Shown here: positions 43,986 to 53,000 of the stretch, piece by piece | Numbering within the stretch: position 1 is the stretch's first letter | Layout: each line of letters opens with the position of its first letter | DNA from: Natronomonas marina | Lineage (GTDB): Archaea > Halobacteriota > Halobacteria > Halobacteriales > Haloarculaceae | Direction: 5' to 3' | DNA length: 64,000 nt | Assembly (NCBI RefSeq): GCF_024298905.1 | Contig: NZ_CP101154.1 | Span: 124,001 to 188,000, forward strand | Translations under genes and position numbers: made by a program | Notes under the pieces: model-generated | The model's database searches: none | Seen by the model: the letters and a program-made list of their open reading frames with translations, nothing else | What the model was told of the DNA's origin: nothing

Positions 43986-44431
43986 GTGACCGATCACGTT
44001 CTCGTCCCACTCGATGGCTCGCCGCTGTCACGAAGCGCGCTTCGCCATGCCCTCGAAGAGTTCCCGATGCGTCGATCACCGTCCTTCATGTGGTTGATCT
44101 CTTTGACCCCGACTACGGTGCCCATCTCGACTTCGAAACCACGTACGAACCGTTGATGGGGTCCGAAGAGTGGTACGACCGGGCTGAAGGCGTTTCGAAG
44201 CAACTCCTCGAAGAGGCTCGAGAACTCGCTGATGAGTACGACCGCGAGGTGTCAACTACCTCCGAGATCGGTGATCCAAAGCAAATCGTCGTGGATTACG
44301 CTGACGACGAGGAGATCGACCACGTCGTTCTCGGAGCGCACGGACGCACGGCGAAAGAACGACCGGTATTCGGGAGTATCGCGGAGACCGTATCACGGCG
44401 GGTGACGGTTCCCGTGACGCTCATCCGATGA
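43986..44431 (+). pseudogene. UspA-family gene with a single-base frameshift
   Basis: The GTG at 43986 opens VTDHVLVPLDGSPLSRSALRHALEEFP, a standard USP start. Near 44066-44070 the frame changes, and a further 120 codons continue as DASITVLHVVDLFDPDYG...VVLGAHGRTAKERPVFGSIAETVSRRV, with an intact ATP-binding motif. Adding one base (TTCCCGGATGCG) restores a 148-residue USP. It may be a pseudogene or a sequencing error. Confidence 0.8.
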
Positions 44432-44460
44432 GCAGAACCGTGCTCGGGTGAATTTGCAAT

Positions 44461-45411
44461 ATGGAAAACGTCGTCAGTCTCGGGAGCATCAACGTGGACA
44501 AAATACATCACGTGTCCGACGCCGAAGTCGCCGATCTCAGGGACCGATACAGCTGGTTTCCGGACCGCGGCCAGACTGTCCAGATACGTGACCTCCCGAC
44601 GGATTTCGTAGCCGATCCGGATAGGATTCGTCATGGAGGGAAAGGTGCGAACCAGGCCGTGGCTGCGGCGAAGGCCGGCGCAGCGACGGAAATGCTCGGC
44701 AAGGTAGGTCCCGATGGCGGGGAATTCGGGGTCCGCAGTCGTCTCACGGAAGCCGGAGTCGGTGTCACTCGGATCGGAACCGCGTCAGACCCGACCGGAA
44801 CGGCCCATGTGTTCGTCGGGCAGTCGGGCGACAACTGGCTCGTCGTCCGTCCAGGGGCCAATAGTGCTATCGATAGCGCCTACATCCGAGAGCAGTACGA
44901 CACGATTCGCTCGGCGGAGTGTCTCCTCCTGCAAAACGAGATTCCGACCGAACCGGTCGTGGCGCTCCTTTCGGAGTTGGCTGCCGAGCGGGACCGACCG
45001 ACCGTCGTCCTCGACCCCGCGCCTGCCGATGGAGCCGAAGAACTCCTCGGTTGCGATGCGGTCGACTACCTCACCCCGAACGAAACAGAGTATCGGGCGC
45101 TACAGTCCTCTCTCGGGGAGTTCGAGGGGGTCCTCGTTCGCAAACGGGGTGCCGACGATGTCATCGTCGAAGCGGAGCGGCGGTTCACCGTCACGCCACC
45201 GGCGGTCGAGGCGGTCGATACGACCGGTGCCGGCGACGTCCTGAACGGGTTCTTGGCGGCACAACTCGCAGCAGGAGCGTCGTTGCAGGAAGCTATCGAA
45301 ATCGGAACGGTCGCCGGGGCACTCTCCACGCGAAAGGAGGGCGCCCGGAGCGGCATCCCGACGCTCGACGATGTTCGAACGTACCGAAATTCCGGGGATG
45401 TCCCCGGGTGA
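44461..45411 (+). CDS. PfkB-family carbohydrate kinase (ribokinase-like)
   Basis: A 316-residue kinase. The N-terminal sugar-binding motif GGKGANQAVAAAKAG matches the PfkB signature 1, and the C-terminal AVDTTGAGDVLNGFLAAQLA matches signature 2, with catalytic Asp in GAGD. It resembles ribokinase, but a precise substrate cannot be assigned. It starts 30 bp after the broken UspA gene. PfkB kinases co-occur with USPs in several hypoxia/dormancy gene sets. Confidence 0.9.
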   Translation: MENVVSLGSINVDKIHHVSDAEVADLRDRYSWFPDRGQTVQIRDLPTDFVADPDRIRHGGKGANQAVAAAKAGAATEMLGKVGPDGGEFGVRSRLTEAGVGVTRIGTASDPTGTAHVFVGQSGDNWLVVRPGANSAIDSAYIREQYDTIRSAECLLLQNEIPTEPVVALLSELAAERDRPTVVLDPAPADGAEELLGCDAVDYLTPNETEYRALQSSLGEFEGVLVRKRGADDVIVEAERRFTVTPPAVEAVDTTGAGDVLNGFLAAQLAAGASLQEAIEIGTVAGALSTRKEGARSGIPTLDDVRTYRNSGDVPG

Positions 45412-45556
45412 ACAGGATGTCTGTCCGTACGTTGGCAGCGTCTGATAGACAGTCGCCGTCGAACGCCGTTCCCCACAGCAAGCACGTAGAGCGGGCGGTG
45501 TTTTTTGATCGCAGCCCGATAGTTCGTTCCGAACCCCGGCGGACGATCTCCAGCAA

Positions 45557-46234
45557 ATGACCACGCTGCCCGAACCGGACGTGTCCAATCAAACGGTCGT
45601 AGAGACGTATCACCGGTTGGCGGCGCTGTACGACTGGTTCGTCACACCGTTGCAAGCGAGCACACGGCAGCGGGCCCTGGAGTTGCTCGCTATCGAACGT
45701 GGAGAACCCGTCGTTGAGGTCGGATGTGGTCCCGGGCATGCGTTAGTCGCGCTCGCCGAGCGAGTCGGTCCAGACGGGGACATCGTCGGACTCGATGCCG
45801 CAGCGAGTATGGTGAGCCGGGCCCGTCGGCGGGCAATTCGGGAGGGAGCAAATACGCGAATCGAGACCTGTCTCGGGGACGTTCGGTCGCTTCCGTTTCG
45901 AGGGGATGTCGCCGATGTCGCGTTTGTCGAGGACACGTTGGAGCTGTTTGCGGAAGACGAGATGACGACGGTTCTCGGGGAACTCGAGCGCTTCCTCCGG
46001 CCGGACGGTCGGCTCTGTGTCGTGACGATGGAACGGGCTGGCGCTGAAGACGACCTGTTCGTGCGAGCGTACGACTGGCTGTTCGAACGGGTCCCGGGCT
46101 ACGAACGGTTCGGCTGTCGACCGATTTACGCCGCCCGAACCCTCACCGAAGCGGGATTCGAGATCGAGCGACGGGAGCGTCTCCGTCGGGCGCGGGTGTG
46201 GCCAGTCGAGATCCTGATCGCCCGACCGCCGTGA
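45557..46234 (+). CDS. Class I SAM-dependent methyltransferase
   Basis: A 225-residue methyltransferase. It has YHRLAALYDWFVTPL before the fold, motif I VVEVGCGPGHALVALAE, an acidic residue in IVGLDAAASM, motif II/III GDVRSLPFRGDVADVAFV, and FLRPDGRLCVVTME. The layout resembles UbiE/Coq5-like enzymes acting on small molecules. Substrate unknown. Confidence 0.88.
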   Translation: MTTLPEPDVSNQTVVETYHRLAALYDWFVTPLQASTRQRALELLAIERGEPVVEVGCGPGHALVALAERVGPDGDIVGLDAAASMVSRARRRAIREGANTRIETCLGDVRSLPFRGDVADVAFVEDTLELFAEDEMTTVLGELERFLRPDGRLCVVTMERAGAEDDLFVRAYDWLFERVPGYERFGCRPIYAARTLTEAGFEIERRERLRRARVWPVEILIARPP

Positions 46235-46289
46235 CATCCCCCACGCCATTCCGGCGGTCTTCCCATACCGCACCGCGATACGTACTGGT

Positions 46290-47060
46290 TCACTCCTGTG
46301 TTTCCTCGCCAGCCTCGTCTTCCTCTTTCTCCTCTTCAGCCGAGAGCTTCCGGACGACAAGCACCGGCCGGTCGGTTCGTTTGACGAGCTGCCCTGGCAC
46401 GTCGCCGATGATTTGCTTGATGAGCGACGGTTCGGATTCGCCGATGACCAGCACGTCGTGATTGGCCGCGGCGTCTACGATATCGTCGACGGGCGTGTCG
46501 GATTCGAGGTTTACCGTGTCGATTCGGTCGGCGCCGACACCGGCGTCGAGCAGTTCGTCGGCCGCCCCCCTGAGCATGACCTTCCCGGCCTCGTTGTCCT
46601 CGTCGGTTTCTGCGGCATGCAGGAGCGTGACCGTCGCCTCGCTATCCGTCAGCAGAACGCCGACGACAGAGAGAATAGCCGAGAGATTGACGTCGGCCCG
46701 GATCGGCACGAGAACGCGCTCGACCCGCTGGACGGCTCCGGGGACCAAGACGACGCCACAGTCGTACTCGTCGGCGAGCCGGTCGACCGTCGTCGACCGG
46801 TCCCGGGTGAAGACGACGACCGTTTCGACCGCCGTGTCGGTGTCCTGGAACTCGGCTGCGATGGCTTCGATGCGTTCGATTGCCTCGTCACCGTGGGCCT
46901 CCCGGAGCTGCTCGGGGGGCGTCTGGTCGGGGGCGGGATACCAGCCGCCAAGGACGACCCGGGCAGGCTCGAGGAGTTCGAGGAGTTGCGGGTCGGGTTG
47001 CTCGTCCGTCGAAACGTCGACGGGAACGAGCACCGACGGTTTGTTGGTGTTCTCGGGCAT
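46290..47060 (-). CDS. Universal-stress-protein-like, degenerate nucleotide site
   Basis: A 256-residue protein of two USP-like halves. It starts MPENTNKPSVLVPVDVSTDEQ with LLELLEPARVVLGGWYPAPDQTPP, includes VVFTRDRSTTVDRLADEYDCGVVLVPG, and ends with NHDVLVIGESEPSLIKQIIGDVPGQLVKRTDRPVLVVRK. The usual glycine-rich ATP motif is replaced by GESEPSLIKQIIG, so it may not bind ATP. It is paralogous to the adjacent gene, 5 bp away. Similar domains accompany amino acid permeases in haloarchaea. Confidence 0.82.
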   Translation of the reverse strand: MPENTNKPSVLVPVDVSTDEQPDPQLLELLEPARVVLGGWYPAPDQTPPEQLREAHGDEAIERIEAIAAEFQDTDTAVETVVVFTRDRSTTVDRLADEYDCGVVLVPGAVQRVERVLVPIRADVNLSAILSVVGVLLTDSEATVTLLHAAETDEDNEAGKVMLRGAADELLDAGVGADRIDTVNLESDTPVDDIVDAAANHDVLVIGESEPSLIKQIIGDVPGQLVKRTDRPVLVVRKLSAEEEKEEDEAGEETQE

Positions 47061-47065
47061 CGGAA

Positions 47066-47950
47066 TCAGCGCTCCTTGCGGACCACGAGGACCGCTCGGC
47101 CGGTCCGCGCGTGAATACGGTCCGGTAGTTCGCCGAGCACGCGCTCGGGAAGTGACGGCTCTTCATCGCCCATGATGACGAAGTCGTGCTCGTCAGCCAG
47201 TTCGAGCAGGTCGGTCGTCTGGGTCTCGGCGGTCGGCTCGCGCCAGGTGATGCGGTCCCGGTCGAGCCCCCGTTCGGTCAACCAATCAGTCGCACCGCGG
47301 AGCAGGAGTTCCGAGATGGCGTTCCCTTTCTCGATGCTCTCGGAGTGAAACAGCGTCACGTCGGGGTCGGTCTCCTCCAGCAAGAGGCCGACCACCTCGA
47401 GGATCCTGAACATGTTCTGTTCGTCTTTGAGTGAAACGAGGACGCTGCTTAAGTCTTCGACGGCCCCCGGGACGAGCACCGCGTCGCAGTCGTGCTCGTT
47501 GGTCACTCGGTCGATCGAGGTGACGTGGTCCCGCGTGAAGACCAGCACCGACTCGACGTCGGCGCCCTGCTCCACGAATCGACGGACGATGGGTTCCATC
47601 GCGGCCTTCGCCTCGTCCTCGTAAACCGCCTGGAGCTGCTGGGGAGCGGCCTGATCGGGAACCGGGTAGTAACCGAGCACAACGATGTAGAGGGGTTCCA
47701 GAAGGTCCACGAGTGCCTGGGAAGGTTCCTCCGGGGCCGGCGCGTCGACGGGTATCAGCGGTTTCGAGGCGGAGCCTCCGGCCTCAAGAAGCGAGGACTT
47801 CCGACGCCAGTCGGAAGGACGACGCGAGTAGGCCGGGGAGGAAGCCGACACGCTGGGAAGCAGGTGCCGTTGTTGCTGCTGTTCGACTCGCCACCCGATA
47901 CACTTTTTCGGGGGGCAACCATACCAGTGCCTAGTGATACCGCTGCGCAC
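47066..47950 (-). CDS. Second USP-like paralogue, 5' end rearranged
   Basis: From KPLIPVDAPAPEEPSQALVDLL onward (about 47066-47760) it is a clear paralogue of the previous gene, including YYPVPDQAAPQQL, VFTRDHVTSIDRV and FVIMGDEEPSLPERVLGELP. The paralogue begins with about 8 residues before this point, but here the frame runs upstream into unrelated Ser/Arg-rich sequence over a palindromic scar, and the only ATG is at 47950. The true start has probably been lost or replaced, so the first ~60 codons are doubtful. Confidence 0.6.
   Translation of the reverse strand: MRSGITRHWYGCPPKKCIGWRVEQQQQRHLLPSVSASSPAYSRRPSDWRRKSSLLEAGGSASKPLIPVDAPAPEEPSQALVDLLEPLYIVVLGYYPVPDQAAPQQLQAVYEDEAKAAMEPIVRRFVEQGADVESVLVFTRDHVTSIDRVTNEHDCDAVLVPGAVEDLSSVLVSLKDEQNMFRILEVVGLLLEETDPDVTLFHSESIEKGNAISELLLRGATDWLTERGLDRDRITWREPTAETQTTDLLELADEHDFVIMGDEEPSLPERVLGELPDRIHARTGRAVLVVRKER
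47775..47841. repeat. Palindromic element at the 5' end of the USP-like gene
   Basis: The ends CCTCCGGCCT and AGGCCGGGGAGG are near-inverted copies, enclosing an inner hairpin TTCCGAC-GCCA-GTCGGAA. The pattern resembles the end hairpins of IS200/IS605-type elements or their MITE derivatives. Confidence 0.5.
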
Positions 47951-48140
47951 ACGTCGCCGGTATCACGGGCCGCAGTAGCCCGGCCCCCGAATGGTGGGGA
48001 TGTTGACCCCGACGGTCGTTCGGTACGGGTGAGGAACGACCTTCCTCCCCGGCGACAACTGACGGCGAGTCCCACATCAAAGCCCCTCCCTCAACGAGCG
48101 AGGTCGCAAGACCGAGCGAAGTAGGGCGGGGTCGGTTACC
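47940..48140 (+). mobile_element. Possible IS200/IS605 (TnpB-type) 3' remnant
   Basis: One frame reads ARPPNGGDVDPDGRS and then SPTSKPLPQRARSQDRAK before a TAG, reminiscent of the low-conservation C-termini of haloarchaeal TnpB (OrfB) proteins. It is followed by the imperfect palindrome GCCCCTCCCTCAAC...GTAGGGCGGGG, typical of the right ends of such elements. No transposase domain is present. Both neighbouring genes lack their 5' ends, consistent with an insertion/deletion scar. Confidence 0.4.
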
Positions 48141-48305
48141 AGGGTGGGGTCGTTTAACATTGTCGATTGGTGATGTCCAGCGGGTGCGGTCGGCGCGTGC
48201 GCGGCCAGCCAGACACGGCTGTTCGCCGTTTCCCGACGCAGGGCGTCCGGCCGTCAGCCATCCTCTGGCACCTCCTCGGCGCGTTTCGCCGGGGCGTCGA
48301 AGGTC

Positions 48306-48767
48306 GGGGCACCAGGCAACCCGGAGTTGGCAATCGGTGCCGTCGCCAGTGACGGCAGCGTCTGGCGCAACGAAGAGGCCTTCCGCGGGAGGGGCGCCAA
48401 CGAGGAGTACTTCGAACAGGAGCGCGAGCGGGAAGCCGAGAACGCGCGACAGAAGGCCGACCGCTACCGAGGCGAGGCGGCCGCCCCCGACCTGACGGCA
48501 AAGACCGTTGCGGTCGTCGACGACGGCGTGGCCACGGGCTCGACCGTCAGAGCGTGCCTCCAGATGCTCCGGAAAACCGACGCAGAGCGCATCGTGCTGG
48601 CGGTTCCGGTCGGCCCGCCCGACACCGTTCACGAGTTACAGGAGCTGGCGGACGAGGTGGTCTGTCTCGAGACGCCGAGCAGCTTCATCGGAGTCGGTCA
48701 GTTCTACGAGCGCTTCGACCAGGTCTCCGATGAAGAGGCGATGGCGTATCTCGAACCATCGTCCTGA
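48306..48767 (+). pseudogene. 5'-truncated phosphoribosyltransferase
   Basis: From about 48306 the frame reads KVGAPGNPELAIGAVASDGSVWRNEEAF and continues through the PRPP-binding loop TVAVVDDGVATGSTVRACLQ and VLAVPVGPPDTVHELQ to a stop. This is the C-terminal two-thirds of a type I phosphoribosyltransferase of the Rv0571c/COG1926 kind. The N-terminal part (start and first strands) is missing, and the sequence upstream is mobile-element scar. A TTG at 48327 could initiate a short product, but the enzyme would be incomplete. Confidence 0.72.
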
Positions 48768-49020
48768 CTCTCGGACTCCTCGCCCTCCGGTCGGGAAGCA
48801 CGCTGGACGTGCTCAGTGTATTTTCATCTCGGTCACCGTCCCCCGAACGAGCCCCGGCTCCTGACGGACGTGCCGTCCCCTCGTCCAGATCCGCCGTCCT
48901 CTCCTCGTGGTCGTCGATTGTAGGAAGCGACACGGCCGCACCTTCACTTACATATGCTGTTTGTTCGAAAGCGAGGTATGTATCGCGAGCCAATCTCAAT
49001 AAGCCATCATTTCCGGTAGA

Positions 49021-50589
49021 ATGAGTGGGTTGTTTCGCCGGTATCTGGCCGTGCTCTTTCGGTTCCTGCCCTTTGCGTTGGCGTTCCTCCGTGACCGGCG
49101 GCGGTTCGTCCTGTTCGGCTCACGAAGACGAGTTGCAGAGGCGACACACCGACGGAGAGCCGAACGGATGCGTGACACGATGCTCGAACTGGGACCGGCA
49201 TTCATCAAAGTCGGGCAGGTCCTCTCGACACGCCCCGATATCGTCCCCCCGATCTATGCCGACGTTTTCCGAAGCCTCCAGGATGAAGTCCCGGAAGACG
49301 CTGGGGGAGACCCGAAGCGGGTCGTCGCCGAAGAACTCGGCGACGAACTCGATCGGTCGACACTCGAACCGATCGCCGGTGGATCACTCGCGTACGTATA
49401 CACTGCCGACTATCGGGGTGAGCGAATCGCACTGAAGGTGCGACGTCCCGGACTGAAACCCGTGATCGAGCGTGACCTTCGGGTCGTCAGCGGACTGATT
49501 CCGCTGGTGAGCCTCTTTGCGAGCGAACGCCAGCAGTATTCGATCGAAAACGCCGCCGACGACTTCGAGGATATAATCTTGAACGAGTTGGATTTCGACC
49601 GGGAAGGGGCGATCATGGCTGACATCAGGGAGAACTTCGTCGACGACGACCGGGTCGTCGTCCCCGACGTCTATGAACACCTGTCCTCGGAGCGCGTGCT
49701 GGCGATGGAGTACCTGACCGGACGGAAGATAACAGACGACGACGCTTTCGACGATGTCGACGTGACGCCACACGAGATGGCAACGCGGATCATCGAGGTG
49801 TATCTGGAGATGGGTCTCGTCGACGGGGTGTTCCACGCTGACCCCCATCCTGGTAACCTTGCCGTCACGGACGACGGCTGTCTGCTACTCTTCGACTTCG
49901 GTATGAGCGAACGCATTCCGGACACCGTTCAGGAGGATATCATCGGGCTCTACCGGGCGCTCGTCCGTCGCGACGTGGACGCGTTGACAGACGCGCTCAT
50001 CGCACTCGATGTCCTCGAACCACACGTCAATCGCGTCGAGGTCGGTCGGGTTCTCGAACTCGTCATCGAGAATCTCGAAGGCCGATCGGAGATCACCTGG
50101 CGGATGATCATCACGGAGTTGACGACGATGCTCCGTGACTTTCCGTTTCGTATCCCGCCGGACGTGATGCTACTAATCCGGGTCGGGACCGTCGGTGAAG
50201 GCGTCTGCCGGCAGCTCGACCCCGAGTTCGACTTTCTCAGGGTCGTTCGCTCCTTCCTCGTCGAGCAGGGACTCATCGAGAGCGAACTCGACGCGATCGT
50301 CGAAGAGACGTGGACGGACATTCGGCGGTCGCTTCCCGCACTGGCGCGAGTCCCGTCCCGATTCGATCGAACGTTGTCCCGACTCGAACGTGGCGAAGTG
50401 GTCGTCCGTACCGAGCCAGTCGATGGACCGAGGTCGGGTGATCACGAACTCGGATATGCGGTGCTCGCCGGAGCACTCGTCGTGGCAGCGGCGATTCTGA
50501 CGTTCCACGACCGAGCGTACGAGCTCCCTGTGCTCGCTGTCGCAGCCGGGTTTCTCCTCGTCTACCTCGTCCGGCGTCGGATGTCGTAA
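49021..50589 (+). CDS. ABC1/UbiB-family atypical protein kinase
   Basis: A 522-residue protein. The family's KxGQ-type motif is in LGPAFIKVGQVLSTRPDIVPP. The Ala-rich loop is IAGGSLAYVYTA, the Lys is in IALKVRRPG, then the ExD-like region NELDFDREG, catalytic FHADPHPGN and LLFDFGMS. The C-terminus has two predicted membrane helices (AVLAGALVVAAAILTF, LAVAAGFLLVYLV). Homologues support quinone or lipid metabolism as ATPases/kinases at the membrane. A TATA-like region lies about 48950-48960. Confidence 0.92.
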   Translation: MSGLFRRYLAVLFRFLPFALAFLRDRRRFVLFGSRRRVAEATHRRRAERMRDTMLELGPAFIKVGQVLSTRPDIVPPIYADVFRSLQDEVPEDAGGDPKRVVAEELGDELDRSTLEPIAGGSLAYVYTADYRGERIALKVRRPGLKPVIERDLRVVSGLIPLVSLFASERQQYSIENAADDFEDIILNELDFDREGAIMADIRENFVDDDRVVVPDVYEHLSSERVLAMEYLTGRKITDDDAFDDVDVTPHEMATRIIEVYLEMGLVDGVFHADPHPGNLAVTDDGCLLLFDFGMSERIPDTVQEDIIGLYRALVRRDVDALTDALIALDVLEPHVNRVEVGRVLELVIENLEGRSEITWRMIITELTTMLRDFPFRIPPDVMLLIRVGTVGEGVCRQLDPEFDFLRVVRSFLVEQGLIESELDAIVEETWTDIRRSLPALARVPSRFDRTLSRLERGEVVVRTEPVDGPRSGDHELGYAVLAGALVVAAAILTFHDRAYELPVLAVAAGFLLVYLVRRRMS

Positions 50590-50761
50590 CCTCCCTGACT
50601 CAGCGGTTGTCCAGGGGAACAGAGCAGAGGATCGGTTCGGAGGTCGGGAGCGAGAACGGCGGCAATGTCGGTGAACCGAGTCACTCGATCGGCTGTGCTT
50701 CCGATTCACGGCCTCGTCGATCAGATCGATGAGCGTCGTTCGTTCTCACTCCGATAGAGTT

Positions 50762-51301
50762 CTACTCGTAGGCCTTTTCGCCCGCTCTGATGGCTACCTC
50801 GAGCCAATTCTCCGTCGGCGGAAGCGGGCATTCGTAGTGGTCGGAATACGCACAGGTGGGATTGTACGCCTCGTTGAAATCGAGAATCCACGCGTCGTCG
50901 TCCGTCCGGTGGGTACCCGCTTCGAGATCGAGATACCGGCCTGCACTGTAGGTTTCCTCACCACTCGTCGCATCCCGAAATGGCACCCACAACCGACCGT
51001 CCTCGGGGTCACTCTTGTACGCCTGGAGCGTAACGGTCTTCCCGTCGATCTCGAATCGGAACTCCCCCCATCGAAGATAGTCCTGCTCGCCTCCAGTGCT
51101 CGTTCCGACCGTTATCGTTTCCTTGTCCTCGTGCTCGTGTAGCGGCAGTTCGAAGCGGTACGCCTCCTGTGGTGGATAATACTCCAGCCCGTCGAACGAC
51201 TCTCTTTCCTCCGGCGGAATCGGTGAATGGGAATTCGTTCCAAAGTAGTCGTCTTTCGCCGCTCGTTCCTCTCGAATAGCGGTCTTCCAGTCCACTACCA
51301 T
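50762..51301 (-). CDS. DUF1684 domain protein
   Basis: A 179-residue protein starting MVVDWKTAIREERAAKDDYF. It has conserved DUF1684 landmarks: LEYYPPQEAYRF, LWVPFRDATSGEETYSAGRYLDLE, and DFNEAYNPTCAYSDHYECPLPPTENWLEVAIRAGE. It is a beta-rich, single-domain protein of unknown function found widely in bacteria and haloarchaea. It is divergent from the flavoprotein gene. Confidence 0.92.
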   Translation of the reverse strand: MVVDWKTAIREERAAKDDYFGTNSHSPIPPEERESFDGLEYYPPQEAYRFELPLHEHEDKETITVGTSTGGEQDYLRWGEFRFEIDGKTVTLQAYKSDPEDGRLWVPFRDATSGEETYSAGRYLDLEAGTHRTDDDAWILDFNEAYNPTCAYSDHYECPLPPTENWLEVAIRAGEKAYE

Positions 51302-51401
51302 ACGAATAGGTTCGTCGCTGCTGGTTTCTATGGGTTCGGCAATTCCTCGTTGCTAAGAATGGTCTCCCGACTCTTAGCGGATCGGTCACGTAATCCGAGG
51401 T

Positions 51402-52751
51402 ATGACGGAGACTTTCGTCGTCATCGGTGGGGACGCCGCCGGGATGAGTGCCGCGAGCAAAGCCAGACGCGAAGATCCCGATCTCGAGATTATCGTCTTC
51501 GAGAAGGGAGACTGGGTGTCGTACGCCGCGTGTGGGATGCCGTATTACGTGAAAGGCGACGTCGACTCGCTGGACGACCTCGTCCAGGTCACCCCCGACG
51601 CCTTCCGAACCGAGCGGGACATCGATCTGCGGACGAATCACGAAGTAGTCGATATCGATCCCGAGGGACGGACGGTGACGGTTTCGACGAGCGACGACCG
51701 GTTCGAGCAGCCGTACGACCAGCTACTCGTCGCAACAGGGGCTCGAGCAATTGAACCGCCGTTCGACGGCATGGACCTCGAGGGGGTGTTCACCATCCAC
51801 GACATGGACGAGGCCGATGCGATTCACACGTACGTGACGGAGACCGACCCCGAGACGGCAGCCATCGTCGGCGGCGGCTACGTGGGAATCGAAATGGCCG
51901 AGGCACTCGCCGACCGCGGACTGGACATCCACCTGTTCGAGATGCTTCCACACGTTCTCCAGCCGTTCGGCGAGTCAGTCGCGACGGTCGTCGAAGACCA
52001 CCTTCGAGAACAGGACGTCGAACTTCATCTGGACACCCCGGTAGAAGGATTCGGCGGCGAAGGAACCGTCACCTCGGTCGACCTCGATTCGGGGACGGTA
52101 CCGGCCGACATAGTCATCGTCGGCGTCGAACCGAACGTCGAACTCGCCGCGGACGCCGGCATCGAGACCGGCGAAACGGGAGCCATCGCCACTGACGAGT
52201 ACGGCCGCACGAACTACGAGACCGTCTTCGCAGCGGGGGACTGTGCCGAGGCGACAAACGTCGTCACCGGGAAGCCCGACCACGTCCCGCTCGCACTGAC
52301 AGCAAACCGTGCGGGACGGGCGATCGGCCAGACGGTCACGGGGACGCCGACGAAAGTGGGTGAAATCGCCGGCACGGCAATCGTGAAAGCGTTCGACCTC
52401 GGCGCAGCGCGAACGGGTGTTCTCGACGAGGCGCGTGCTCGTGACGTAGGGTTCGACCCGACGTCCGTCGAGATCAGCGCATCGACGCGGGCCCATTACT
52501 ATCCCGGTGCAGAAGAACTGACGGTCACGCTCGTCGCGGATCGCGAATCAGAGCGCGTTCTCGGGGCGAGTGTCGTCGGGCGCGAAGGAGCAAAACGGAT
52601 CGATACGGCCGCAACCGCACTCCACGCGGACCTGACTGTGCGAGAGGTAGCGGGCCTCGACCTGGCGTATGCACCACCGTTCAGCCCCGTCTGGGATCCG
52701 ATCGCGACCGCAGCCAAGGTACTTGCGGGCTCGCTGGAGGAGTCAACGTGA
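51402..52751 (+). CDS. CoA-disulfide reductase / NADH oxidase-like flavoprotein
   Basis: A 449-residue FAD/NAD(P)-linked oxidoreductase. The N-terminal FAD-binding motif is VVIGGDAAGMSAASKARR, with the single active-site Cys44 in SYAACGMPYYV. The second nucleotide-binding motif is AAIVGGGYVGIEMAEAL, FAD contact is made by VFAAGDCAE, and a C-terminal dimerisation domain ends the protein. The CGMPYY cysteine is characteristic of CoA-disulfide reductases and related NADH oxidases, which keep thiols reduced. It has a short promoter region after the divergent DUF1684 gene. Confidence 0.9.
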   Translation: MTETFVVIGGDAAGMSAASKARREDPDLEIIVFEKGDWVSYAACGMPYYVKGDVDSLDDLVQVTPDAFRTERDIDLRTNHEVVDIDPEGRTVTVSTSDDRFEQPYDQLLVATGARAIEPPFDGMDLEGVFTIHDMDEADAIHTYVTETDPETAAIVGGGYVGIEMAEALADRGLDIHLFEMLPHVLQPFGESVATVVEDHLREQDVELHLDTPVEGFGGEGTVTSVDLDSGTVPADIVIVGVEPNVELAADAGIETGETGAIATDEYGRTNYETVFAAGDCAEATNVVTGKPDHVPLALTANRAGRAIGQTVTGTPTKVGEIAGTAIVKAFDLGAARTGVLDEARARDVGFDPTSVEISASTRAHYYPGAEELTVTLVADRESERVLGASVVGREGAKRIDTAATALHADLTVREVAGLDLAYAPPFSPVWDPIATAAKVLAGSLEEST

Positions 52752-53000
52752 CGCCCTCGATCTCCGCGCCGTAGTTGCTGGTGGTTCGTCTTGGAAGTCA
52801 GTTCCGGCGATTACGAACGTCTGGGATATTTCGAGCGGTACTCCCGACCAGCCTGTCGCTGGATAGCTGCTGACCACTTTCGAGTCACGCTCCGCCGACG
52901 GACGCCCATTTGCGGAGCGTCGCTGGAGTGATTCTACGGATTTTTCAGAGTGTGGGGGCTGAGACCACATCTTAAGAGAATGCATGACCCGTCTAGAGCT

